Origin: Kutzneria sp044547355
GTDB taxonomy: Bacteria; Actinomycetota; Actinomycetes; Mycobacteriales; Pseudonocardiaceae
NCBI RefSeq assembly: GCF_044547355.1
Contig: NZ_JBIUAG010000029.1
Coordinates: forward strand, 62,001 to 126,000
Reading direction: 5' to 3'
Length of the DNA stretch: 64,000 nucleotides
Below, in pieces: positions 8,732 to 17,164 of this stretch; the first letter of the stretch is position 1; each line of letters opens with the position of its first letter. The notes below the pieces were generated by a model. The model searched no databases, was not told the DNA's origin, and worked only from the letters and a program-made list of their open reading frames with translations. The position numbers were made by a program, and so were the translations under genes.

Positions 8732-10072
8732 ATGAGCCAGCAACCGAAACTGCATCTCGGCGTGTTCTACACCGGCGTCGGCCCGCACTACCTGTGGGCC
8801 GACGAGTCGAATGCCGACCACACCGCGATCGAGACCTACGTGTCGGTGGCGCGCACCCTGGAGCGCGGCCTGTTCGACGCGTTCTTCCTCGGCGAGGGCC
8901 TGCGCGTCCGGGAGAACCGGGGCCGCGTGCACTCCCTGGACGTCGCCGGCCGACCGGACGGCATCACCCAGCTGTCCGCCCTGGCCGCCGTGACCGAGCG
9001 GATCGGCCTGGTGGTCACCCAGAACACCACCTACAACGACCCGGCCGACCTGGCCCGCCGTCTGTCCACACTGGACATCCTGTCCGACGGTCGGGCCGGC
9101 TGGAACATCGTGACCACCGACAACGCCTGGACCGGGGCCAACTTCCGGCACGGCGGCTGGCTGGCGCACGAGCTCCGCTACGACCGGGCCGGCCAGTTCG
9201 TGGAAGCGGCCAAGGCGATCTGGGACTCCTGGGACGACGACGCGATCGCCGACTCCGCCGAGGCCAAGGCCTGGGCCCGACCGGGCTCGATCGCCGTCGT
9301 GGAGCGGCACACCGACCTGGTCGACCTCGCCGTCACGCCGACGCTGCCCCGCAGCCGCCAGGGCCGCCCGGTGCTGTTCCAGGCCGGTGACTCTCCCGGC
9401 GGCCGCGACCTCGCCGCCCGGCACGCCGACGTCGTGTTCTCGGCCAACACCGAGTACGCCAAGGCATTGGCCTACGCCGAGGACCTGCGCACCCGGCTCG
9501 CCGGGCACGGCCGGCCCGCCGACGCCGTGCGCATCATGCCCGGCGCATCCGTGGTGCTGGGCGACACCCCGGCCGAGGCCGCCGACCGGGCCGAATGGGT
9601 GCGGACCCAGCAGATCAACCCGCAACGGGCCGTCGCCTTCCTTGAGCAGTACTGGGGCAAGGATCTCTCCGGCTACGACCCGCACGGCCCGCTGCCCGAC
9701 ATCGAGCCCGAGGACGGCGAGCTCGATCCCTCGCGCGGCACCATCTCCATCGAACACCGCACCGGCAAGGCCGAGCGCATCCAGGCCTGGCGAGCGCTGG
9801 CCGCCGCCGAGAACCTGTCCATCCACCAACTCGTGCTGCGCGTCCAGCCGCGCGAGCGGGCATTCGTCGGCACACCGTCCCAGGTCGCCGACGAGTGGGC
9901 CCGGTACGTGCGGACCCGGGCCGTCGACGGGTTCAACATCAGCCCCCACCTGGTGCCGTCCTCGCTGGACGACATCGTCGACAAGCTGGTGCCCGAACTC
10001 CAGGAGCGGGGCGTGTACCGCACCGCCTACGAGGGCGCCACCCTGCGCGAACACCTGGACCTCGTCAACTGA
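8732..10072 (+). CDS. Flavin-dependent monooxygenase of the NtaA/SnaA/DszA type (LLM class)
   Basis: A 446-aa full-length member with LHLGVFYTGVGPHYLW at the N-terminus, LSDGRAGWNIVTT in the barrel, a sulfur/nitrogen-monooxygenase style SRQGRPVLFQAGDSPGGRD block and a C-terminal ATLREHLDL. The start at 8732 has GAGGGGG 5-6 bases upstream. It is the second gene of a two-gene rightward unit with the short LLM protein. Like its relatives it should need FMNH2 from a partner reductase. Together with the enzyme at 5.2-6.6 kb it suggests stepwise oxidation of a sulfur- or nitrogen-containing compound imported by the ABC system (inference from context). Confidence 0.94.
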   Translation: MSQQPKLHLGVFYTGVGPHYLWADESNADHTAIETYVSVARTLERGLFDAFFLGEGLRVRENRGRVHSLDVAGRPDGITQLSALAAVTERIGLVVTQNTTYNDPADLARRLSTLDILSDGRAGWNIVTTDNAWTGANFRHGGWLAHELRYDRAGQFVEAAKAIWDSWDDDAIADSAEAKAWARPGSIAVVERHTDLVDLAVTPTLPRSRQGRPVLFQAGDSPGGRDLAARHADVVFSANTEYAKALAYAEDLRTRLAGHGRPADAVRIMPGASVVLGDTPAEAADRAEWVRTQQINPQRAVAFLEQYWGKDLSGYDPHGPLPDIEPEDGELDPSRGTISIEHRTGKAERIQAWRALAAAENLSIHQLVLRVQPRERAFVGTPSQVADEWARYVRTRAVDGFNISPHLVPSSLDDIVDKLVPELQERGVYRTAYEGATLREHLDLVN

Positions 10073-10075
10073 CCC

Positions 10076-10113
10076 GTCCGGGCCTCCCGCCCGCGAGCAC
10101 GGGAGGCCCGGAC
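10076..10113 (+). terminator. 14-bp GC-rich hairpin after the LLM pair
   Basis: Left arm 10076-10089 and right arm 10100-10113 are perfectly complementary with a 10-nt loop. It begins 4 bases after the monooxygenase stop codon and also faces the leftward secreted-protein gene, so it may act in both directions. Confidence 0.8.
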
Positions 10114-10153
10114 CGGTCTGGTCCACCAGCGTGGGAAACGGCCGTTCAGCCGA

Positions 10154-10579
10154 TCAACTGACGTTCGGGCACTCGTCGTCCGCGGGCAGGTTGCCGTACT
10201 TGTCACCGACCAGGTACGCGGCGCTGACCCACAGGGGCTTGCTGTCATCCGGGCTGATCCGCACCCATACGTAGTTGATGACGCCGTTCACCGTGACGCT
10301 GTCGCCGAGCGTCCAGCAGTAGCCGTTGGCGAGAGTGCCGGGCGTCAGCACGCCGGCGAGCCGGCAGGCGGTGGACGGGCACCGCTCGCGCACTTCGTCG
10401 TCGTGCCAGGCCAGCACCTTGACGTACTCGACGGAGTCGTGCGGCGCCGCCTTGCCGGCCGCGGCTCTGGCCGGGACGGTTGCGGCGGCGGCCGGGGTGG
10501 CCGCGGTCGCGGTGGCCACCCCGCCCAGCAGCATCACGAACAGCAGGCCGAGGGCGGCGGTGATCCGGGCGATCGTCAT
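10154..10579 (-). CDS. Small secreted protein with an SH3-like fold
   Basis: A 141-aa protein. Residues 1-27 form a signal peptide (short basic start, hydrophobic LGLLFVMLLGGVATATA, alanine-rich cleavage zone). After an Ala/Pro spacer comes a bacterial SH3-like region with paired cysteines (RERCPSTACRLAG, then GYCWTLGD) and the pattern VWVRIS...LWVSAAYL. Family knowledge: actinomycete secreted SH3-like proteins of this size are common and mostly uncharacterised. The start at 10579 has GAAGGA 5 bases upstream; the longer frame to 10627 has no ribosome site. Function unknown. Confidence 0.75.
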   Translation of the reverse strand: MTIARITAALGLLFVMLLGGVATATAATPAAAATVPARAAAGKAAPHDSVEYVKVLAWHDDEVRERCPSTACRLAGVLTPGTLANGYCWTLGDSVTVNGVINYVWVRISPDDSKPLWVSAAYLVGDKYGNLPADDECPNVS

Positions 10580-10944
10580 GGGAGTCCTTCCTCGTGGTTG
10601 TCGATCACCGGGCATGACGACCAGCAAGGCATGGCAGTTGTCTGATGGTCACGGTGGTTGATCCCGGCAACCTGTTGGCGCGCGACGCGTCCGAGCGGCC
10701 ATGAGCGGGATTATCAGAGCAGTGCTCGCCTTCGCGCCGGTTGCTGCCGCCCTCGGCGCCGTGCCCTCGGTGAACGCCTGCCGTGGAGATCCTCGAACGG
10801 ACCGGGCGCGCGATGTCGGAGAACCTGTCCAAGTGGGCTGTCCAATGGCGTGGTTTCTGCACGACCAGCCGCAAAATGTGGGACTTCCGCAACTTCGGTC
10901 GTAGAACTGGCGCAGCGGAGAACGTCGACTGTGGGGAGAAGACA
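10580..10944. other. Divergent intergenic region, possible 67-aa ORF
   Basis: This 365-bp stretch separates a leftward secreted-protein gene from a rightward amidohydrolase gene and should hold both promoters; no clear -35/-10 pair stands out. On the + strand an ORF at 10701-10904 could encode 67 aa starting MSGIIRAVLAFAPVAAALGA, which resembles a signal peptide, followed by a short cysteine-containing region. It lacks a convincing ribosome site, so I leave it unannotated as a gene. Confidence 0.4.
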
Positions 10945-12555
10945 ATGGCTGATCTCGGTGCCGACCTGCTGATCCGGGCCGCGGCGGTGCACACCCTGGT
11001 GCCGGGCCAGCCCCCGCAGCGGGCGGTGGCGGTGCGGGGCGACCGCATCATGGCGCTGTCGGCGGACCCGAAGGGCCTCGACGACTTGGTGTCCAAGCGC
11101 ACGACGGTGCTGGACCAGCCCGGGACGACGGTGTTGCCGACGTTCGACGACACCCACACGCACCTGATCTTCGCCGGCCTGAGCGCGCACGACGTCCCGG
11201 TGCACGAGGCCCGCTCGATCCCCGAGATGCTGGAGCTGATCCGGCGGCGGGCCGCCGTCACGCCCGAGGGGGAGTGGATCCGCTCGACGACCAACTGGCT
11301 GGAGTTCGACCTGGCGGAGCGGCGCCTGCCGACCGCCGCCGAGCTCGACCGGGCCACCGACCGCCACCCGGTGCTGGTCAAGCGGGGCGGCCACAACGAT
11401 GTGGTCAACAATTACGCGTTGCGCCTGGCCGGCATCACCGAGGACACGCCGACGCCGTCGGGCGGCACGATCGGCCGCGACGAGCAGGGCCGCCTCAACG
11501 GCCGGCTGACGGACAACGCCATGCGGCTGGTCGAGTCGCTCGTCCCCAGCGAGGGCCTGCTCCAGCGCGTCGACGGCCTTCGGCTGGCCAGCGGCCGGTA
11601 CGCCGCGACGGGAATCGGCGCGGTCCGCGACTGCGCCGTCACCCTCAACGACTACGCCATGCTGACCGCCGCGCACGAGAGCAACGCGCTCAACACGCGG
11701 GTGCGGGCCCTGATCGCCGCGTTCGGCCTCACCAACGCCGAGCTCGCGGAGTTGCTCGACGACATGGAGGACCTCCGCTACAGCGCCGATCCGTGGCTGC
11801 GGGTCTGGGGCGTGAAGTTCGGCATCGATGGCGGGTTGGAGGCCGGCGCCACCGAGGACCCGTACGCCTGCGACCACGCCTACTCCGGCACGCTGCTCTG
11901 GGAGCCCGATGCGCTGGTGGAAGCCGTGACCGCGGTGGTCCGCCGCGGTTGGCGGGTCGGCACGCACGCCTACGGCGACCGGGCGGTCCGCGTGCTCCTT
12001 GACGTGTACGAACAGGTGTTGGCCGACAACCCGGGCCTGCCGGCCAACAGCCTGGTCATGGAGCACGGCGGCCTGGCCGGCCCGAAGCAGCAGGCCCGGG
12101 CTGTCGAGCTGGGCGTCCCGGTCACCATCCAGCAGCCGCTGTTGCACGACACCGCCGAGGTCGAGCGGGAGTACTGGGGCCCGGAGCGGGTCGCCGCGCT
12201 GTTCCCCGCCCGCGGCTGGATCGACCGCGGCGCGCTGGTCTCCGCCGGGTCCGACTTCCCGATCGGCCACTTCGGCGCGATGCGGTCGGTGTGGGGCATG
12301 ACCACCCGGCAGACCGTCATCGGCGTGCAGGGCCCCGAACACGCCATCACCTACGACGAAGCTGTCGCGCTGCACACCACGCAGGCCGCACGGTTGGTCG
12401 GCGAGCAGCACCTGCGCGGCGTCCTCACGCCGGGACGGCTCGCCGATCTGACGGTCTGGGAGCAGGACCCGGCCACGTGTGAGGGCGAGGCCCTCCGCGA
12501 TCTGACCCCGCTGCGCACCATCGTGGGTGGCCGGCCGGTGCACCAGGCGGGCTAG
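10945..12555 (+). CDS. YtcJ-like amidohydrolase (amidohydrolase family 3), copy 1
   Basis: A 536-aa metal-dependent hydrolase of the amidohydrolase superfamily. The metal-binding HxH is in FDDTHTHL near residue 70; later landmarks are GTHAYGDRAVR, EHGGL and the C-terminal GSDFPIGHFGAMRS followed by LTPGRLADLTVWEQDP, where the small beta domain closes. YtcJ-like enzymes hydrolyse amides, carbamates or similar bonds, but the substrate is rarely known. GGGGAGAA 6-7 bases upstream supports the ATG at 10945. It is very similar along its length to the oppositely oriented gene at 13166-14788; the two face each other across an FMN reductase gene. Confidence 0.93.
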   Translation: MADLGADLLIRAAAVHTLVPGQPPQRAVAVRGDRIMALSADPKGLDDLVSKRTTVLDQPGTTVLPTFDDTHTHLIFAGLSAHDVPVHEARSIPEMLELIRRRAAVTPEGEWIRSTTNWLEFDLAERRLPTAAELDRATDRHPVLVKRGGHNDVVNNYALRLAGITEDTPTPSGGTIGRDEQGRLNGRLTDNAMRLVESLVPSEGLLQRVDGLRLASGRYAATGIGAVRDCAVTLNDYAMLTAAHESNALNTRVRALIAAFGLTNAELAELLDDMEDLRYSADPWLRVWGVKFGIDGGLEAGATEDPYACDHAYSGTLLWEPDALVEAVTAVVRRGWRVGTHAYGDRAVRVLLDVYEQVLADNPGLPANSLVMEHGGLAGPKQQARAVELGVPVTIQQPLLHDTAEVEREYWGPERVAALFPARGWIDRGALVSAGSDFPIGHFGAMRSVWGMTTRQTVIGVQGPEHAITYDEAVALHTTQAARLVGEQHLRGVLTPGRLADLTVWEQDPATCEGEALRDLTPLRTIVGGRPVHQAG

Positions 12556-12573
12556 GGCCAGATCACGCGGGGG

Positions 12574-13155
12574 TCACCGGGTCGCCGGGTGCGGAGTTCC
12601 TCGCTGCGTCACCAGATCGGCCAGGCCGTCGAGGATTCCGAGCAACGCCGCATGGGCCCGCGAGCCCTCCGGGAGCACGCCGCTCTCGTCGAACTGCTCG
12701 TGAGCGCGAAACAGCAACAGTTCGGGTTTGTCCAGCACGCGCGCGCTCATCGAATGCAGCACCTGGCGCAGAGCCAGTTGGGCGCGGACCGTGCCCAACT
12801 GGCCGCCCGACGCCCCCATGATCGCCACCGGCTTGCGGACCAGCGCGGGGCCGCCGGTGCTGTCCGAACGGGACAGCCAGTCCAGCGCGTTCTTGAGGCC
12901 GGCGGGAATGGAGGCGTTGTACTCGGGCGTCGCGATCAGCACCGCGTCGGCCGTCCGCACGCGGTCCCGCAGGTCCGCCACGGGCGCCGGGGCCGGATGC
13001 TCCTCGTCCTCGCTGAACAGCGGGATTGCCGGCAGCCGGTCGAAGTAGTCGAACGTGGCGCCCCGGCCGGCGATGGCCTCGGCCTGTCGCAGCAGGTTCG
13101 TGTTGAGGGATGTGCGGCGCAGGCTGCCCGAGATCGCCAAAATGCGAGTGGTCAT
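12574..13155 (-). CDS. NAD(P)H-dependent FMN reductase (flavodoxin-like fold)
   Basis: A 193-aa protein of the NADPH-dependent FMN reductase family (ChrR/YieF type). The flavin phosphate loop is GSLRRTSLNTNLLR near residues 8-21, and the isoalloxazine loop is PEYNASIPAGLKNALDW near 80-96. Such enzymes reduce FMN or quinones; here it is the best candidate to supply FMNH2 to the three LLM monooxygenases nearby (inference). The ATG at 13155 has GAGAG upstream; a longer frame to 13347 runs into the next gene. Its start lies 11 bases after the stop of amidohydrolase copy 2, so the two are probably cotranscribed. Confidence 0.93.
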   Translation of the reverse strand: MTTRILAISGSLRRTSLNTNLLRQAEAIAGRGATFDYFDRLPAIPLFSEDEEHPAPAPVADLRDRVRTADAVLIATPEYNASIPAGLKNALDWLSRSDSTGGPALVRKPVAIMGASGGQLGTVRAQLALRQVLHSMSARVLDKPELLLFRAHEQFDESGVLPEGSRAHAALLGILDGLADLVTQRGTPHPATR

Positions 13156-13165
13156 CGTGATTCTC

Positions 13166-14788
13166 TCAGTTCGTCGGTTCCGGGCTGTGCACGAGACGTC
13201 CGCCCAGCACGGTGTGCGTGGGGTTGAGGTCGCGAAGGGCCGCACTCGGGCACGCCGTGGGATCCACCTCCCAGATGGTGAGGTCGGCGAGTCGGCCGGG
13301 GGACAGGACGCCGCGCAGGTTCTCCTCGCCGAGCAGGCGCGTGGCATTGGTCGTGTGCAGCGCGACCGCTTCGTCGAAGGCGATGGCGTGCTGGGGTCCC
13401 TGCACGCCGATCACGGTCTGCCGGGTGACCATGCCCCACACCGAGCGCATCGCGCCGAACTGGCCCACCGGGAAGTCGGAGCCACCGGTGACCAGTGCGC
13501 CCTGGTCGAGCCAGCCCCGGGCGGGGAACAGGTCGGCGACGCGTTCGGGGCCCCAGTACTCCCGCTCCACCTCGGCGGCGTCGTGCAGCAGCGGTTGCTG
13601 GATGGTGACGGGCACGCCCAGAGCGGCGGCGCGAGCGCGCTGTTCGGCCCCGGCCAGGCCGCCGTGTTCGATGACGAGGCTGCCGGCCGGCAGCCCGGGA
13701 ACGTTGGCCTGCACGCGTTCGTAGACGTCGAGCAGGACGCGCACCGCGCGGTCGCCGTAGGCGTGGGTGCCGACCCGCCACCCGCGGCGCACCACCGCCT
13801 CCACGGCCTCGACGAGGGCGTCGGGTTCCCACATCAGCGTGCCGGAGAAACTGTGGTCGCAGGCATAGGGTTCCTCGGTGGCGCCGGCCTCCAGCCCGCC
13901 GTCCAGCCCGAACTTCATCCCCCACACCTGAAGCCACGGATCGGCGCTGTAGCGGAGGTCCTCCATGGCGTCGAGCATGTCCGCCCGCGCGTCCGTGGTG
14001 GTCAGGCCGAACGCGCCGATCAGGGCGCGCACCCTGGTGTTGAGCAAGCCTTTCTCGTGGGTGGCGCGCAGCACGGCGTAGTCGTCGAGGGAGACCGCGC
14101 AGTCGCGGACGGCGCCGATTCCCGTCGCGGCGTACTGGGCGCTGGCGATGCTGAGCCCGTCGACGCGCTCGGCCCGATCGGCCGGGGGAACCAGGCGCTC
14201 CACCAGCATCTTGGCGCTGTCGATCAACCGGCCGTTGAGCCGGCCGTGCTCGTCGCGGCCGATCACGCCACCGTGCGGGACGGGGGTGTCTTCGGTGACG
14301 CCGGCCAGCAGCAGCGCGTAACTGTTGGCGACGGCGTTGTGGCCGCCGCGCCGGACGAGGATCGGGTGGCGGTCGGTGGCCCGGTCGAGCTCGGCGGCGG
14401 TGGGCATGCGCCGCTCCGCCAGATTGAGCTCCTGCCAGTTCGTCGTGGTCAGAATCCAGTGGCCCACGGGGGTTGTGGCGGCACGCTGGCGGATCAGCTC
14501 CAGGAACTCGGGAATCGAGCGGGCCTCGTGCACCGGGACGTCATGGGCGCCGCGCCCGGCGAACATCAGGTGGGTGTGGGTGTCGTCGAACGAGGGCAGC
14601 ACAGTGGCTCCCGGCAGGTCCAGGACCGCGGTGCGCGCGGTCACCGCGGTGTCCAGGCCGTCGGGCTCCGCCGACACCGCGACGATGCGGTCGCCCCGCA
14701 CCGCCACTGCCCGCTGCGGGCCCTGGCCGGGCACCAGGGTGTGCACCGCCGCGGCCCGGATCACCAGATCGGCGCCGTGATCAGCCAT
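13166..14788 (-). CDS. YtcJ-like amidohydrolase (amidohydrolase family 3), copy 2
   Basis: A 540-aa paralogue of the gene at 10945-12555, alignable from the first residue (MADHGADLVIRAAAVHTLVP versus MADLGADLLIRAAAVHTLVP) to the last with almost no gaps. The HxH metal site (FDDTHTHL), the GTHAYGDRAVR block and the GSDFPVGQFGAMRS block are all kept, so both copies look functional. GGGAGAA lies 6-7 bases before the ATG. It leads a two-gene unit with the FMN reductase. Divergence between the copies is spread along the gene, pointing to an older duplication kept by selection. Confidence 0.93.
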   Translation of the reverse strand: MADHGADLVIRAAAVHTLVPGQGPQRAVAVRGDRIVAVSAEPDGLDTAVTARTAVLDLPGATVLPSFDDTHTHLMFAGRGAHDVPVHEARSIPEFLELIRQRAATTPVGHWILTTTNWQELNLAERRMPTAAELDRATDRHPILVRRGGHNAVANSYALLLAGVTEDTPVPHGGVIGRDEHGRLNGRLIDSAKMLVERLVPPADRAERVDGLSIASAQYAATGIGAVRDCAVSLDDYAVLRATHEKGLLNTRVRALIGAFGLTTTDARADMLDAMEDLRYSADPWLQVWGMKFGLDGGLEAGATEEPYACDHSFSGTLMWEPDALVEAVEAVVRRGWRVGTHAYGDRAVRVLLDVYERVQANVPGLPAGSLVIEHGGLAGAEQRARAAALGVPVTIQQPLLHDAAEVEREYWGPERVADLFPARGWLDQGALVTGGSDFPVGQFGAMRSVWGMVTRQTVIGVQGPQHAIAFDEAVALHTTNATRLLGEENLRGVLSPGRLADLTIWEVDPTACPSAALRDLNPTHTVLGGRLVHSPEPTN

Positions 14789-15127
14789 AGTCGTTCTCCC
14801 ACGTCAACGCGATGTTTTTCGGCGGCGACAGCGCCGGGATCACCACCCGGTGGCCGTCGCCGCCCCTGACCGCACCGTTATAGGGGCCGGCGGACGCTGA
14901 TCAGTCCGCTGTGGAGAAAACACGTCACGGGCATGGTCGACGACGCGGATTCCGCGACACGTGCCCGCCGGTCCGCAGCGGTGGTCGAGGGCGGCGGTGG
15001 CCGGTCGGCCAGGCGATGTGGCCGATCGGCAGATCCTCACAGGCAGGCCGGCTCCGTACCTTTCGGCCGGTCCGGATGGCTGGTCCACCCGGAACCCCTG
15101 TTCAGCGGACACCCACTGGAGAAGACC
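14789..15127. other. Divergent intergenic region
   Basis: A 339-bp gap between the leftward amidohydrolase and the rightward exporter operon. It contains a 7-bp inverted repeat (CGGCGAC...GTCGCCG, about 14821-14860) and a TTATAGG stretch near 14878 that could be part of a promoter. An open frame from 14933 runs into the DUF805 gene but lacks a ribosome site, so I start that gene downstream. No other gene seen. Confidence 0.5.
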
Positions 15128-15472
15128 GTGATCTCGTACCTGAACGCCCTGCGGCACTACGCCGTGTTCCACGGACGCGCCCGCCGAGCCGAGTTCTGGA
15201 TGTTCATGCTCGTGCACGTCGTGATCTCCACCGCCCTGGCCGCGTTGGTGAAGACCTCCCTGCCGTACACGATCTACTCCCTGGCGGTCGCGTTGCCGAT
15301 GCTGGCCCTCGCGGCCCGGCGGCTGCACGACACCGGGCGCTCGGCCTGGTGGCTGCTGATCGGCGTGCTCCCGGTCATCGGGCAGATCGTGCTGATCGTC
15401 TTGTTCGCCACCCGCAGCGACGAGGGCGCCAACCGGTTCGGCCCGTCCCCGATGGCGGTGACGGCCCGATGA
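15128..15472 (+). CDS. DUF805 membrane protein
   Basis: A 114-aa protein. It opens with the DUF805 hallmark HYAVFHGRARRAEFWMFML and continues with hydrophobic segments and the conserved RRLHDTGRSAWWLLI motif before a last transmembrane stretch. DUF805 proteins (YhaH/YhaI) are small inner-membrane proteins of unknown function. The start is GTG at 15128, with GGAG about 7 bases upstream; the longer frame from 14933 would add an unrelated extension. Its stop overlaps the start of the ABC ATPase gene by 4 bp, which suggests a role in the exporter unit. Confidence 0.85.
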   Translation: MISYLNALRHYAVFHGRARRAEFWMFMLVHVVISTALAALVKTSLPYTIYSLAVALPMLALAARRLHDTGRSAWWLLIGVLPVIGQIVLIVLFATRSDEGANRFGPSPMAVTAR

Positions 15473-16368
15473 CCGCCGGCGCGGTGCTGCACGTCGTTGA
15501 CGTCAGCAAGAGCTTTGGCGCGGTGGATGTGCTGGAGAAGGTCAGCGTCGCGGTGGAGCCGGGAGAAGTGGTCGCCATCGTCGGCCACAACGGCGCCGGC
15601 AAGACGACCTTGATGCGCATCGCCGTCGGACTGGTCCGGCCGGACAGCGGTGAGGTCCACGTCGGCGGCATTCCGTTGGCCCGCATCGGGAATCTCGGCG
15701 GCCTGGTCGGCACGTCGCTGGACGCGTCCGCGCTGCCGGCGACCTGGCGGGTCGGTGTCGCCATGCGGATCGCGGCAGAGCTGGCCGGGGCCGACGAACG
15801 CCGGATCGGCGAGGCGTTGGCCCTCGTCGGGCTGGCCGAGGTGGTCCGGCGGCGCATCGGCGCCCTGTCCATGGGCATGCGCCAACGCCTCGCCCTGGCC
15901 GTGGCCATGGTGGCGCGGCCGCGCCTGCTCATGCTCGACGAGCCGACCAACGCCCTGGATCCCGCCGTCAGCCACGAGGTGCGCGGCTGGCTCGCCCGTC
16001 ACGCGGCCCGCGGCAACGCAATCCTGCTGTCCAGCCACAATCTGGCCGAGGTGGAGGAGATCGCCGACCGGGTCGTCATTGTCCACAAGGGACGGGTTGT
16101 CCGAGACGAGGTGAAGGCCACGCTGCTGGCCGCCGACTCGACGGTGGTCCGCGTGGACCGGCCCGATGTCCTGCTGGACTGGCTGGTCCGACACGACTAC
16201 GCGGTCGACAGACTGGCTGGGGCGGCGATCCGGGTCGATGGCCTCACCGCCGACGAGACCGGGGTGATCTGCGCCCAGCTCGGCCTCGTCGTCCGACAGT
16301 TGGTCGGCGAGCGACCTCGCCTGACCGACGTCTACCAGACGGTGACCACTTCGGGAGTCCAGTCATGA
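15469..16368 (+). CDS. ABC-2 type exporter ATP-binding protein (CcmA/BcrA-like)
   Basis: A 299-aa single ATPase with Walker A GHNGAGKT, a loose signature motif (ALSMGMRQRLALA), Walker B LLMLDEPTNALDP and H-loop LLSSHNL. The C-terminal ~75 residues are the regulatory extension seen in lantibiotic-immunity and antibiotic-export ATPases. It overlaps both neighbours by 4 bp, forming a tight DUF805-ATPase-permease unit, and a two-component system follows, the arrangement usual for BceAB- or BcrAB-like antibiotic sensing and export. The exported compound is unknown. Confidence 0.93.
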   Translation: MTAGAVLHVVDVSKSFGAVDVLEKVSVAVEPGEVVAIVGHNGAGKTTLMRIAVGLVRPDSGEVHVGGIPLARIGNLGGLVGTSLDASALPATWRVGVAMRIAAELAGADERRIGEALALVGLAEVVRRRIGALSMGMRQRLALAVAMVARPRLLMLDEPTNALDPAVSHEVRGWLARHAARGNAILLSSHNLAEVEEIADRVVIVHKGRVVRDEVKATLLAADSTVVRVDRPDVLLDWLVRHDYAVDRLAGAAIRVDGLTADETGVICAQLGLVVRQLVGERPRLTDVYQTVTTSGVQS

Positions 16369-17141
16369 CCGCCGCGACCGACCACCACGTCCGGCAATCC
16401 CGTCGCTGGTTGGCCGGCGTGCCGTTCGGCCGGCTGGTCCGGATCCACCTGAGGATCTGGTGGGCGCAGCGTGCCCTGACCGTCGGCGCGGCGGTGACGT
16501 GCCTGCTGGGCCTGGTCGGCGCGGTGGTCGCGGTGGCGACGTTGTCGGGATCGGTCTCCGAGGGCACGGCCGGCCAGCGGCTCGACTACTCGGCTCAGTT
16601 CTCGGTGCTGGTCTGGCTCGGCCTCGGCGTGTTCGCGGGGAGCGCGCCGTTCCGATCACGATGGGCGGTCCTGGTGCTCACGGTGGCCCCGCGACGGATG
16701 TGGTGGCTCGGAGCCTGCTACGCGTCGGCCCTGATCTGGGCGTTGGCCGTCACCGCCGGATTCGCGGCGCTGACCTGGATCGGCGTGGTGATCACGTTGG
16801 CCGGCAACGGGTGGCTGGTGGCGGCCGGGTCGGGCCTGGGCGGCTGGCTCGGGCAGGTGCTGCTCGGGGTGTTGGTCAACGTCACCGTGGGATTCTTCCT
16901 CGGTGCGGCGATTCGGGCGTCGGCCGTGACCCTGGTCGCTGTCTACGTGGTGATTCCGACGGCGTTGGCCGGGGCCGGCGAGGCCGGGCAGTGGTTCGAC
17001 TTCACCGCGGCCTGGGGGGCGGTCAGCCACCTCGCGGTGACCCCGAGCAGTGTGGCGCCGGTGGTGTTCGCCTTGCTCCTGTGGATCGTCGGCCCCGCCG
17101 CGCTGGCCGCTGCGCGGTTGCGCCGAGCTGTCGCACAGTGA
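16365..17141 (+). CDS. ABC-2 type exporter permease
   Basis: A 258-aa protein with about six hydrophobic segments and a cytoplasmic N-terminal RLVRIHLRIWWAQRALT amphipathic stretch, as in ABC-2 membrane subunits. It should pair with the ATPase with which it overlaps by 4 bp (ATGA). No family-specific catalytic motif is expected. The gene ends 23 bases before the histidine kinase start. Confidence 0.85.
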   Translation: MTAATDHHVRQSRRWLAGVPFGRLVRIHLRIWWAQRALTVGAAVTCLLGLVGAVVAVATLSGSVSEGTAGQRLDYSAQFSVLVWLGLGVFAGSAPFRSRWAVLVLTVAPRRMWWLGACYASALIWALAVTAGFAALTWIGVVITLAGNGWLVAAGSGLGGWLGQVLLGVLVNVTVGFFLGAAIRASAVTLVAVYVVIPTALAGAGEAGQWFDFTAAWGAVSHLAVTPSSVAPVVFALLLWIVGPAALAAARLRRAVAQ

Positions 17142-17164
17142 CCATGGGGCACAGGGGAGAGAAC

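Noticed and set aside
13055..14869. 604-aa rightward ORF opposite amidohydrolase copy 2
   Set aside because: Shadow of the amidohydrolase; a similar shadow occurs opposite copy 1, as expected for paralogous genes in high-GC DNA.
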